Shown: positions 44,142 through 52,315 of the stretch, piece by piece | How positions within the stretch are numbered: position 1 is the stretch's first letter | Layout: the number at the start of each line of letters is the position of its first letter | Origin: Paenibacillus wynnii | Lineage (GTDB): Bacteria > Bacillota > Bacilli > Paenibacillales > Paenibacillaceae | Length of the DNA stretch: 64,000 bases | Reading direction: 5' to 3' | NCBI RefSeq assembly: GCF_030812855.1 | Contig: NZ_JAUSTK010000023.1 | Location: 20,433-84,432, forward strand | The notes under the pieces: model-generated | What the model saw: only the letters and a program-made list of their open reading frames with translations | The model's database searches: none | Told to the model about the DNA's origin: nothing | Made by a program: the position numbers and the translations under genes

Positions 44142-44570
44142 ATGGATCAATGGGTGATCGACGATACGGATCTCCGCATCCTGCAAATTCTTATTGATGA
44201 CTCTACGCTCACTCATAAAGCAATTGGACAGCAGGTTCACATGACAGGCCAAGCCGTTGGCGCTCGTATACGTAAAATGCAGGAATCGCAAGTCATAGAG
44301 GGCTTTTCAGTACGTTGGAATTCGGAAAGGATTGGACTACATATTCAAGCCTTTGTGACTGTATTTCTCAGTTCAAGTGCCGCCCATCCAACTTTTCAGG
44401 AATTCGCTAAAACAAGCCATCAGGTTCACGAATTACACCGGGTAAGCGGTGAGGGCTGCTATTGGATGCGTATACTGGTAGAGAACCATGAACAGTTAAA
44501 CGCCTTTCTGGACAACCTGTTGATGTATGGGAACTATAAGGTGGCTCTTTCTACCGGACTGGTGAAGTGA
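44142..44570 (+). CDS. Lrp/AsnC-type transcriptional regulator
   Basis: A 142-residue protein with an N-terminal winged helix (DDTDLRILQILIDDSTLTHKAIGQQVHMTGQAVG) and a RAM-type ligand domain (VTVFLSSSAAHPTFQEF). ATG 44142 is chosen; AGAAAGGA precedes it. Upstream in-frame codons have no ribosome binding site. It is divergent from the MBL hydrolase, its likely target. Confidence 0.88.
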   Translation: MDQWVIDDTDLRILQILIDDSTLTHKAIGQQVHMTGQAVGARIRKMQESQVIEGFSVRWNSERIGLHIQAFVTVFLSSSAAHPTFQEFAKTSHQVHELHRVSGEGCYWMRILVENHEQLNAFLDNLLMYGNYKVALSTGLVK

Positions 44571-44745
44571 ATGCTCTTCGAGTACACCAATTTCATAGAA
44601 CTTCGCGCCATACAAAATTGGACTTCCCTTCTATAGTAATTCGGTAGCGCTTTATGAAACGATGTGCAATTATATCCAGACAGGATGCGTTTGTACGATT
44701 CTATAAAACAGAGGGGGACTGCAATAAGGCCCGTCCCCCTCCGTT

Positions 44746-45219
44746 CTACTCTATAGTTAACAGTTTTAGCTTTCCCGTACACTTTCCGCACCGGTATCGT
44801 TTGGGATCTACCTTACGCTTACGCAAATATTCCTCTGTGCAAGCTGTACATACGAGTTTATACCGGTAAGGCAAGGGCTTCCGGGCTTTCGCACCCGGCA
44901 GCGTCTGACAGTAACGGCTGCCGCCTACATGCGCCAGCAGGTTTTTAAAATCAGCATCCCGGTGCTTATAGCCTCTCCGAGCCAAATGCAAATGGTAGTG
45001 ACATAGCTCATGCTTAATAATCCGCTCTGTCTCCTCTCGCCCATAGGTTATCAGCTGTTGGGGATTAATCTCTATGTTATGGCTCTTCATAAAATAACGC
45101 CCGCCTGTTGTAGATAATCGACTGTTGAAGGAAGCCTTGTGGCGAAACGGCACCCCGAAGCTCTCCCGGGACACCTGCTCGATCCACTGCTGCAATTCTT
45201 CGTTGCTCATACTTTCCAT
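44746..45219 (-). CDS. SprT-like zinc protein (YdcK-type)
   Basis: A 157-residue protein with the metallopeptidase motif HELCH (about residues 68-72) and a C-terminal zinc ribbon CTAC...CGKC. SprT-like proteins include DNA-protein crosslink proteases; the bacterial role is unclear. It is the neighbour of the Bacillus cmpA/tex region, and here lies close to cmpA but in opposite orientation. Confidence 0.9.
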   Translation of the reverse strand: MESMSNEELQQWIEQVSRESFGVPFRHKASFNSRLSTTGGRYFMKSHNIEINPQQLITYGREETERIIKHELCHYHLHLARRGYKHRDADFKNLLAHVGGSRYCQTLPGAKARKPLPYRYKLVCTACTEEYLRKRKVDPKRYRCGKCTGKLKLLTIE

Positions 45220-45330
45220 ATTGTGTTCTCACAAGTCCTTTCGGAAGAGATTTAAGATCTTTACTTGAATTGTAACTTGCGGATACGCTAAACTGTCAAG
45301 AAGGAAGACTAGTACGGAGGGAGAATATTT

Positions 45331-45693
45331 ATGCCGAAAATGCGATATGTAATCTTACAGCAACATCAGGAACTTCTTTTCGTAGAGATGCCGGAGGAAT
45401 ATGCCTACCAGCTCAGCGCACTTAATCTTCGTCTTAACAAAGAAATAGATAAGCTGACCGCCGAGAATGTGCCTGATCTGCCACTCGCCGTGGCGGAATG
45501 CGATGCTTTGGAGCTGCTGCGTGAACAGTACGTGCTGCAATCCGGTCTGGAATATATCAATGTTCTGGAACAGGCCTTTGCCGGTATTAAAGAACAGAAC
45601 TATCCCCTCATTTCCCTGCTGACTGAGATTAGAGCGCTTCAGGCTCAACTGGAACAGTGGTATGAAGAGGATGAAGAAACTGCTATTCATTAG
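45331..45693 (+). CDS. Unrecognised 120-residue acidic helical protein
   Basis: A 120-residue protein, acidic at the C-terminus (WYEEDEETAIH) and with leucine-rich helices suggesting coiled coil. It has a GGAGGGAG ribosome binding site and is followed by cmpA 66 bases later on the same strand, so they are probably co-transcribed. No family recognised. Confidence 0.65.
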   Translation: MPKMRYVILQQHQELLFVEMPEEYAYQLSALNLRLNKEIDKLTAENVPDLPLAVAECDALELLREQYVLQSGLEYINVLEQAFAGIKEQNYPLISLLTEIRALQAQLEQWYEEDEETAIH

Positions 45694-45759
45694 TTCGAAC
45701 CTTTAAGGTTCCTCCTCCATATGCTATCTGTATATAAGCATGCCGGAGGAGGGATATCC

Positions 45760-45885
45760 TTGCCGCAATGGCTCTGCCAACAGCTAATGAAAGCTTACTA
45801 CAAGAAGGACCGTCGGCAGATTAAGCTTCTGAATGAGTGCTGGTACTTTTATCGGAACTCCAGCGAAACACATAGTAAGGCTTAA
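45760..45885 (+). CDS. cmpA: Cortex morphogenetic protein CmpA
   Basis: A 41-residue protein with the family core PQWLCQQLMKAYYKKDRRQ and IKLLNECWYFYR, matching CmpA. In B. subtilis CmpA couples coat and cortex assembly during sporulation. The start is TTG at 45760 with GGAGGAGGGA 6 bases upstream. It is too short for many annotations. Confidence 0.85.
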   Translation: MPQWLCQQLMKAYYKKDRRQIKLLNECWYFYRNSSETHSKA

Positions 45886-45932
45886 TCATTAGCATGATAC
45901 CTACAAGCCATAAGGTGGCCACTAGGAATCAA

Positions 45933-45976
45933 AAAAAACTAGCCAGTTTCCATATCCGGAGACTGGCTAGTTTTTT
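45933..45976. terminator. Terminator after cmpA
   Basis: AACTAGCCAGT and ACTGGCTAGTT arms (45937-45947/45962-45972) with flanking A- and T-runs; it works in either direction. Confidence 0.85.
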
Positions 45977-46260
45977 CAACTTTGAGTCTTCATTTAATAT
46001 CGCAATCAAGTTACACACTTTTGGTTGAACCTCCTATCGAGAATTTTAGTGGTAATTTTCCCCTCTAATATATATATAGTTGCACAAAGTACACTTATAT
46101 TTCCCCCTTAGCACACTTTAGGGTGATTAATTGCACTTTATACACTTATTTTTGGGTATTCCGGGGTTTAACCGGCCTATTCGTGTTTTTAGTTGCACAA
46201 AGTACATCTATTCATACATCCGAGCTCCAAAAGCTAGAAATAAGTGTATAAAATACATCT
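45977..46260. repeat. Intergenic repeat cluster with TTGCAC boxes
   Basis: Boxes of the form TAGTTGCACAAAGTACAYYTA or TTGCACTTTATACACTTAT start at 46080, 46131 and 46193 (TTGCAC positions), i.e. 51 and 62 bases apart; a reversed version lies near 46240-46260. The same box recurs near 54.7 kb. No gene is supported here; a 74-codon frame at 46212-46436 lies partly in the repeat. Confidence 0.5.
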
Positions 46261-46420
46261 ATTGCATTGACTACCTCCGAGTTTACCTCTAAATCACCGA
46301 AGCCGCGAATCACCCGTCCGCCAAAACGTTCATTGTACTCTATTACCTCAAGGTAGACGATTTTCTCTGCCACATCCATATTGGTGAGACATTTATTGAA
46401 GTGGAAAAATTCCATAAAAT

Positions 46421-46462
46421 AAAGGCGAATTCTCATTCGTAGTTGAATGGAAATTCGCCTTT
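46421..46462 (-). terminator. Hairpin after the small membrane protein gene
   Basis: AAAGGCGAATT/AATTCGCCTTT form an 11-bp stem with a 20-base loop and a T-rich stretch on the minus strand. Confidence 0.6.
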
Positions 46463-46498
46463 ATCGATTTGGGGATTGTCCAGTCACAGTTGAAAAGC

Positions 46499-46669
46499 TT
46501 AGAACATCGGGAATACGTATTTCACCAAGAAGAACAACAGCCCGAAAAACAAAATAATATAAGCTGCATATTTAATAAAGGTGGATGCGATTAAGCTGGA
46601 ATCCGACTTCTTCTGTACCTCTGTGTGTTCCACTTCAACACTTCTGTCCCTCGAGCGTGGTTCCATCAT
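46499..46669 (-). CDS. 56-residue single-pass membrane protein
   Basis: A short frame from ATG 46669 (or the next ATG at 46666), with AGGAGAG upstream. The N-terminus is charged (MMEPRSRDRSVEVEHTEVQKK), then a long hydrophobic segment (FIKYAAYIILFFGLLFFLV) ends near the C-terminus (KYVFPMF). Composition and site suggest a real gene; no family recognised. Confidence 0.65.
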   Translation of the reverse strand: MMEPRSRDRSVEVEHTEVQKKSDSSLIASTFIKYAAYIILFFGLLFFLVKYVFPMF

Positions 46670-46760
46670 CAATCTCTCCTTCTCTAATTCAGGTTATATT
46701 GATTGAACTGAAAACGATTACCATAGCTTTAATTACCCTGTTACTTTTATGCTTGAAACA

Positions 46761-46801
46761 AAAAGCCGCAGTCTCGAAGCTCAAGGTAAGCGGAGCTGCG
46801 G
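46761..46801 (-). terminator. Terminator of the Tet(M)-like gene
   Basis: Stem CCGCAG/CTGCGG (46766-46771/46796-46801) with a T-run on the minus strand. Confidence 0.75.
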
Positions 46802-46817
46802 ACATGCGGCGTGAATT

Positions 46818-48788
46818 TTAAAGTGCTTTTCGGACACTGAGAATGTATTTGGCCTGATCGAGCGGGTTCACTCCCCTGCGCGTTCGCTCGGCGGTTACAT
46901 CCTGCGGACAGGCTTCATAACCGGCAAAGAAGGAAGTAAACGTACTGCGGCCTTTCGTATAAGAACTAAGCGTCACCGGATAATCCAGAGACGTTGCCAA
47001 AGGCAGACGGCCTTCAATAATCATTCGCTCACCTTGCAGTACAGGCGGTTCAAAGGTTCCCCTCATCTGCACCAAATCGTTCATAACGCGCCCGCCGTTT
47101 TCCTCGGGCACTACAATCCGCACTTGAAGAATCGGCTCCAGCAGTCTAGTGCCCACATTCGATAATCCGTCCATGATGGCCATCGGTGTTGCTACTGCAA
47201 AATCCAGCGGATGCGTATGCCAGACATGATGCTGTCCCTCTATAAGTGTTACTTTGAGGTCCGTAACTTCCCAGCCGTAGAGCCCCTGCTGAAGGGCCTC
47301 CGGTACACGGCGGGCGGTCTCATTTTGATATTGCGGCAGCAGATCGGAACTTCTAACCACCGAATCATACACGATACCACTCCCAGGAAGTCCCGGCTCA
47401 ATAAGAAACCGCAGGATCGCCCAGCAAGGTTTTGGCATGGTATACGCAATAAATCCTTCACCCATACGGCTCGGCGTTTCTTTGTAAATAACAGACGGCT
47501 GTCCAAAGGTAACCTTAAGTCCATACCGATTCTCCATTACACTGCTCAGAATTTCCAGCTGGATAGGTCCCATCACCTTGATATGAAGCTCGCGCTCATC
47601 TTGCAGCCATTGGGCATCCAGAAGCGGATCCTCATCAGCAAGCTCCTGAAGGGCTCCAATGACTTTGTGATCCTCCATATCCTGCGCCCAATGCACACGG
47701 ACAGTAAGGAGCGGCACCGCCAGCTTTGCCTCCTGAGGTATCGCGTCAGGCCTGCCCAGAACATCCCCGATTCTTACACTGGATAGTCCGTATACCACAG
47801 CAATATCCCCGGCTTCCAGTGTCCCCACATCCTCTGTACGTCCACCCTCCACCTTACGAATTTGGGTGATTTTCTCCAGGATATTCTGAGAATAATTCAA
47901 CACCGTCTCCCGATTTCGGACCGTCCCTTCATATAATCGAACAAAGGCCATACGCCCCATCGTTTTATCACGCTGGATACTGTATACGATACCGGACACC
48001 GGCTGATCTACATCCCCGCCCGCTCTTGGAAAGTACTGAAGCATAGCATCCAAAAGTTCAGTGACTCCGATACCCTTTGCCGCAGCCCCATACACAAGCG
48101 GGAAGATCTGGGCAGAGGATGCCGCCGCCGTGAGATGGTCTTTCCATACTCTTAAGTGAATATCCTCACCTGACATATACGTTTCCAGCAGATCCTCATC
48201 CCGCTCAGCCAATGCCTCCAACAGCGCCGTCTGCAAAGCCGGTTCTGCCCCGTCCATCCATAAATCTGCAGATCCTACGAAGTTTTGCTCCGTGCCAAGC
48301 GGGTGCTGTACCGGAATAATATTACCTGACAAATAAGTGCGGGCCTGTGCTAGAACAGCTTCGTAATCGGCTCCCATCCTATCCATTTTGTTCATAAAAA
48401 TAAGGGTAGGAATGTTAAGCTTTCGCAGCGCTCCCCAGATCATTTCAGTCTGCACCTGAACACCTTCCACGGCCGACAAAATAAGTACCGCACAATCCAT
48501 CACACGAAGGGAACGCTCCACCTCTGACAGGAAATCGACGTGGCCCGGAGTGTCCACCAGATTCACCTGAACCCCTCTCCACGAAAAAGAGGCCAAGGCC
48601 GCCCGAACAGATATCCCCCGCTGCCGTTCTACATCCATTGAATCTGTTAAAGCTGTCCCACTGTCTACGCTGCCTAATGAACGGATACGACCGCTCTCGA
48701 ATAATATATGCTCCGTTGTTGTAGTCTTCCCCGCATCGACATGTGCAAAAATCCCGATATTCATTCGCTCAATTCTCTGCTGAATCAT
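46818..48788 (-). CDS. EF-G/Tet(M)-type translational GTPase
   Basis: A 656-residue protein of the ribosomal-protection GTPase class. G1 AHVDAGKTTT (about 14-23), G2 RGISVRAA, G3 DTPGHVDF and G4 NKMD are intact, followed by EF-G-like domains. The EF-G family member here looks like a Tet(M)/OtrA relative that displaces tetracycline from the ribosome. Whether it confers resistance is not shown; environmental Paenibacillus-type bacteria often have diverged chromosomal versions. Start ATG 48788 follows GGGAGAA. No mobile element is adjacent. Confidence 0.85.
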   Translation of the reverse strand: MIQQRIERMNIGIFAHVDAGKTTTTEHILFESGRIRSLGSVDSGTALTDSMDVERQRGISVRAALASFSWRGVQVNLVDTPGHVDFLSEVERSLRVMDCAVLILSAVEGVQVQTEMIWGALRKLNIPTLIFMNKMDRMGADYEAVLAQARTYLSGNIIPVQHPLGTEQNFVGSADLWMDGAEPALQTALLEALAERDEDLLETYMSGEDIHLRVWKDHLTAAASSAQIFPLVYGAAAKGIGVTELLDAMLQYFPRAGGDVDQPVSGIVYSIQRDKTMGRMAFVRLYEGTVRNRETVLNYSQNILEKITQIRKVEGGRTEDVGTLEAGDIAVVYGLSSVRIGDVLGRPDAIPQEAKLAVPLLTVRVHWAQDMEDHKVIGALQELADEDPLLDAQWLQDERELHIKVMGPIQLEILSSVMENRYGLKVTFGQPSVIYKETPSRMGEGFIAYTMPKPCWAILRFLIEPGLPGSGIVYDSVVRSSDLLPQYQNETARRVPEALQQGLYGWEVTDLKVTLIEGQHHVWHTHPLDFAVATPMAIMDGLSNVGTRLLEPILQVRIVVPEENGGRVMNDLVQMRGTFEPPVLQGERMIIEGRLPLATSLDYPVTLSSYTKGRSTFTSFFAGYEACPQDVTAERTRRGVNPLDQAKYILSVRKAL

Positions 48789-48971
48789 CTATGGTTCTCC
48801 CGTCATTTTCCCAGTTAAGTCATTTCCGTTTCATTTGGATATACTACCTATTAAAGCGTTCTCAATTAATACTACAGCTTCCTGCTTCTATGTTCCATCT
48901 TAATAATTTTTTTTAGGACTCTGCAACCTTTTACAACAATATGCCATCTAGAGTATAAGAGGTGAGGCAAA

Positions 48972-49916
48972 ATGAAGAAACAATCTTTTATCAGCCACGC
49001 TAAAAAAATGACTATAGCGTGCAGTATACTGGCAGCATCTGTGTCCTTCGGGGCATCGGCGTTTGCATTCTCCGATCTGAAGGGCAACCCTGCCGAAGCC
49101 AAAATCAATTCACTGCATGAAAAGGGAATCATTAACGGAATGAGCAATGGGAAGTTTGCTCCAAAATTCAAGCTGACGTACGGGCAAGCGATACAAGTAA
49201 TCGTCAGCGGCTTGGAACTGAAAGCGCAGCCTTCGAATTCTAAAGCAAGCGACTTTTTTGACAATGTGAAAGACAAATCATGGTTTGCTTCAGCCTTCCT
49301 GACAGCAAAGCAACACGGGCTTTCTTTGGATCGCAATGTAAATCCGAACAGCTCGATTACACGGGCGCAATTCGCGCATTTATTGACTCAAGGGCTACTG
49401 AGTAAGGGGACTTTCCCGGTAACCAAGATGTATTTTGAAATTTCGGACGACGACAAACTTTCCGCAGAGGTTAATAACAGTCTGCAAATCTTGTTGAATA
49501 CACATATCATTTCCTTGGAAGCAGGCAGTAAATTCCGTCCTAACGACGCTATTACCCGAGCGGAAGCTGCGGTATGGGTCTATGATGCCGCCGAGTTTGC
49601 CAAAAAAGTGATAACACCAGCCAATCAGACTCCAGCTCCTGTCTATGAGAAAGCTGAAGTAGCTATCGTCAAGGCTGCCGATGGCGTCAACAAGGTGTCG
49701 CTAACTGTGAACAACTTGCCGAATCCGGGTTACGGCTTGCTAATCCAAAAAATAGAATTCAACAAAGATAAAACAGCTGTTATTTACTATACTGTTACCA
49801 CACCGGACCCTAATAAAATGTACCCTCAGGTCATCTCCAAGGCTACAGTGGTAACCTATCTGGCTGACGATTATAAGCCGGTTGCCCAGTTTGTCCCAGC
49901 TGCTCCTGCAAAATAA
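48972..49916 (+). CDS. SLH-domain secreted surface protein
   Basis: A 314-residue protein with a signal peptide (cleaved near residue 33 after GASAFA) and three S-layer homology repeats (about 33-90, 95-145 and 155-215) with ITRAQFAHLL and ITRAEAAVWV motifs. SLH domains anchor proteins to pyruvylated cell-wall polymer. The last 90 residues are a beta-rich domain of unknown role. It ends at a strong terminator. GAGGTGAGG precedes the start. Confidence 0.88.
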   Translation: MKKQSFISHAKKMTIACSILAASVSFGASAFAFSDLKGNPAEAKINSLHEKGIINGMSNGKFAPKFKLTYGQAIQVIVSGLELKAQPSNSKASDFFDNVKDKSWFASAFLTAKQHGLSLDRNVNPNSSITRAQFAHLLTQGLLSKGTFPVTKMYFEISDDDKLSAEVNNSLQILLNTHIISLEAGSKFRPNDAITRAEAAVWVYDAAEFAKKVITPANQTPAPVYEKAEVAIVKAADGVNKVSLTVNNLPNPGYGLLIQKIEFNKDKTAVIYYTVTTPDPNKMYPQVISKATVVTYLADDYKPVAQFVPAAPAK

Positions 49917-49923
49917 GATCATT

Positions 49924-49992
49924 AAAAAAACCTCCAAGCTACATCCCTCTTGACCGTATACGGCTAGCAGGGACTGCCTTGGGGGTTTTTTT
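49924..49992 (+). terminator. Terminator after the SLH gene
   Basis: AAAAAAACCTCCAAG pairs with CTTGGGGGTTTTTTT around a 39-base loop with an inner stem. Confidence 0.8.
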
Positions 49993-50010
49993 GTGCGCCA
50001 GAATTTATGC

Positions 50011-50041
50011 TTGTAGGTGACGTAACGTCACCTGTTATACT
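50011..50041 (+). promoter_or_regulatory. MerR-type promoter with dyad operator
   Basis: -35 TTGTAG (50011-50016), a 19-base spacer and -10 TATACT (50036-50041). AGGTGACGTAACGTCACCT (50015-50033), a 9-bp-arm dyad, fills the spacer. A lengthened spacer with a central dyad is the mark of MerR-activated promoters. Confidence 0.75.
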
Positions 50042-50084
50042 TTGTCCATTAGATCATTATTCCAGCTAAACAGGAGGTGATAGC

Positions 50085-51308
50085 TTGAAGCAAAAGGGGT
50101 TCACTACCGGACAAATTGCAGAGCGTACAGGGATGACCGTCCGAGCATTGCGATATTATGACCGAATCGGATTACTTAAGCCATCCCATCATCAAGGGGA
50201 TACCCGATTATATAGCGAGAGTGATATCGTCAAGCTTCAGAAGCTTTCCGTTCTTAAATTCATTGGATTTTCGCTGGAAGAGATGAGAGCAATCCTCGAG
50301 AGCGAGGGTACGAACACAGATTTACGGAGTTCTCTATTCCTGCAAAAACAACTCATCCGACAAAAAATAAGGCATATGGATAGTGTCGTACAAGCCATCG
50401 AGGCCTCTATAGAATCCATGGATCGGCAAGTCCATGAACCGAATTGGGAAGAGATGACCGGGATCATCCATACGGTCCGTACGGATAGAGATTGGAGCGA
50501 GCAGTATCACAATGCGCTCAGACTTCAGTCCCGAATTCATCTTTACGATCGCTTCAGTACAAATCCGATGGGCTGGCATCGATGGTTTTTCGAACATGTG
50601 CTGCGGCAAGCCTCACAACCCTCTCTACCTGCACCTATCAAGCTTCTTGATATCGGCTGTGGAGATGCTGCTTTGTGGCTAAGGAATATCGACCGGATTC
50701 CCCCGCATTGGGAAATCACACTCGCCGATGCGTCCGCCGGAATGCTTGAGGATGCACGTACCGCTCTTTGTAAATCAGCAGCAAGGTTTGTGTTCCGTCA
50801 GGCCGATGTGCAGGCGCTGCCTTTCATGGATGGAGAGTTCCAAATCATAATCGCCAACCACATGCTGTATCATGTGGAAGATCTGCCGCTGGGTTCCGCC
50901 GAAATGAATAGGGTGCTATGCGGGAATGGTACTCTCTTCGCTTCTACAATGAGCAACCGTCATTTAAAAGAGATGGAGGAGCTAACCAGGGAATTTGATC
51001 CAAGCCTTCGAGTGCTGGACGATACCCTTGAACGGTTCAACCTGTATAATGGCGCTGAGCTATTACGCCCCTGGTTTCCTTACGCCGAACTTATCCAATA
51101 CCAAGATTCTTTGGTTGTGACTGAGGCGGGTCCTTTAATCAGTTATATGACCTCAACGCCCATGAATGCCGGAAAGAGGTTAACGGGCAAAGCGCTTGAG
51201 CCGTTCACTGCCTTTGTGGAGCTAAGAATGGCGGAGAAAGGAAGCCTTACTTTTACCAAGGATATGGGATTTTTCTGTTATGAAAAAAAGGGGGCCAACG
51301 CTATATGA
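50085..51308 (+). CDS. MerR-family regulator fused to a class I methyltransferase
   Basis: A 407-residue protein. Residues about 5-75 form a MerR winged helix (TGQIAERTGMTVRALRYYDRIG), followed by a dimer helix (about 85-125) and a SAM-dependent methyltransferase domain (about 185-300; LLDIGCGDAALWL is the SAM-binding motif). The start is TTG at 50085 with AGGAGGTGA. The upstream promoter has a MerR-type dyad, so the protein likely controls its own operon in response to SAM-type chemistry or a small ligand. The stop overlaps the next gene's ATG. Confidence 0.85.
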   Translation: MKQKGFTTGQIAERTGMTVRALRYYDRIGLLKPSHHQGDTRLYSESDIVKLQKLSVLKFIGFSLEEMRAILESEGTNTDLRSSLFLQKQLIRQKIRHMDSVVQAIEASIESMDRQVHEPNWEEMTGIIHTVRTDRDWSEQYHNALRLQSRIHLYDRFSTNPMGWHRWFFEHVLRQASQPSLPAPIKLLDIGCGDAALWLRNIDRIPPHWEITLADASAGMLEDARTALCKSAARFVFRQADVQALPFMDGEFQIIIANHMLYHVEDLPLGSAEMNRVLCGNGTLFASTMSNRHLKEMEELTREFDPSLRVLDDTLERFNLYNGAELLRPWFPYAELIQYQDSLVVTEAGPLISYMTSTPMNAGKRLTGKALEPFTAFVELRMAEKGSLTFTKDMGFFCYEKKGANAI

Positions 51309-52258
51309 ATCCAAAGGTGCAAATTAGGAAGATTGAGCTTTTATCCGACAATTGGTACACGCTAAGAAAATATACTCTGGATTACCAGCGCAGTGACGGC
51401 ACTTGGGAAGAGCAGCAGCGCGAAGCCTACGACCGGGGCAACGGCGCGGCCATTCTACTATATAACAAACTCAAAAAGACGGTCATTCTTACAAGGCAAT
51501 TTCGCCTGCCCACTTACGTAAACGGTAATGAATCAGGAATGCTCATCGAGGCCTGTGCCGGATTGCTTGATGAAGATAGTCCCGAATCTTGCATTCAACG
51601 TGAAGCCGAGGAAGAAACCGGCTATCGCTTATCCAAAGTGCAAAGCATCGGTCAAGCTTATATGTCACCGGGTTCAGTCACGGAAATTTTGCATTTATTC
51701 GTGGCAGAATATTCAGACGACATGAAGACCGGACAGGGCGGCGGGCTTGACGAGGAACAAGAGAATATTGAGGTGCTGGAAATCCCTTTTGCCGAAGCCT
51801 TGGAAATGGTGGAGAATGGTGAGATCCAGGATGCCAAAACCATTCTTTTGCTACAGCATGCCAAGCTTCATGATCTTGTGGAACTGAGCTCCGCTGCGTC
51901 TATGCAAATCCTCATCGCCGGTCCCTACCGCTCGGGAACCGGAGACGATCCCGACAAAATAGCCGCCAACCTTCAAGCTATGAATGAGGCCGCTCTTCAA
52001 GTGTACAGACTCGGACATTTGCCTGTGCTTGGTGAGTGGTACGCCCTCCCCCTGATGGGCACAGCCGGATCCAAAGAGATGGGTGATGAGATCTTTAATG
52101 AAATTTTTCATCCCTCCTGTGTCCGGCTGTTGGCTCATTGTGACGCTGTCTTACGGATTGGCGGTGCTTCCCAAGGAGCTGATGAGATGGTGCGGGTGGC
52201 TGCAGAAGGTCGGAAGAAGATTTATTATGGGATCAAAGAGTTGTATTGTGTAATCTAA
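51305..52258 (+). CDS. Nudix hydrolase fused to a DUF4406-like domain
   Basis: A 317-residue protein. The N-terminal 190 residues resemble the NudK/ADP-sugar pyrophosphatase type. The Nudix box reads GLLDEDSPESCIQREAEEETGY, with Ser where the first Glu of GX5E is usual; the REAEEETG part is intact. The C-terminal part (about 195-317; MQILIAGPYRSGTGDDP and HCDAVLRIGGASQGADEMV) is a DUF4406/nucleoside-2-deoxyribosyltransferase-like fold. It is translationally coupled (ATGA) to the MerR-methyltransferase gene. Substrate unknown; nucleotide or nucleotide-sugar is likely. Confidence 0.82.
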   Translation: MNPKVQIRKIELLSDNWYTLRKYTLDYQRSDGTWEEQQREAYDRGNGAAILLYNKLKKTVILTRQFRLPTYVNGNESGMLIEACAGLLDEDSPESCIQREAEEETGYRLSKVQSIGQAYMSPGSVTEILHLFVAEYSDDMKTGQGGGLDEEQENIEVLEIPFAEALEMVENGEIQDAKTILLLQHAKLHDLVELSSAASMQILIAGPYRSGTGDDPDKIAANLQAMNEAALQVYRLGHLPVLGEWYALPLMGTAGSKEMGDEIFNEIFHPSCVRLLAHCDAVLRIGGASQGADEMVRVAAEGRKKIYYGIKELYCVI

Positions 52259-52264
52259 TAAAAA

Positions 52265-52300
52265 GAAAGCCATCTACTCATTGCGAAGTAGATGGCTTTC
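52265..52300. terminator. Bidirectional terminator between Nudix and tex genes
   Basis: GAAAGCCATCTACT/AGTAGATGGCTTTC (52265-52278/52287-52300) with A- and T-rich flanks. Confidence 0.85.
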
Positions 52301-52315
52301 TCATTTTTATACGAA

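Noticed and set aside
46212..46436. 74-codon frame on the minus strand
   Set aside because: It lies within the intergenic repeat, has no ribosome binding site and no recognisable product.
48872..49336. 154-codon minus-strand frame over the SLH gene start
   Set aside because: It is antisense to a clear SLH protein with signal peptide and has composition of a shadow frame.
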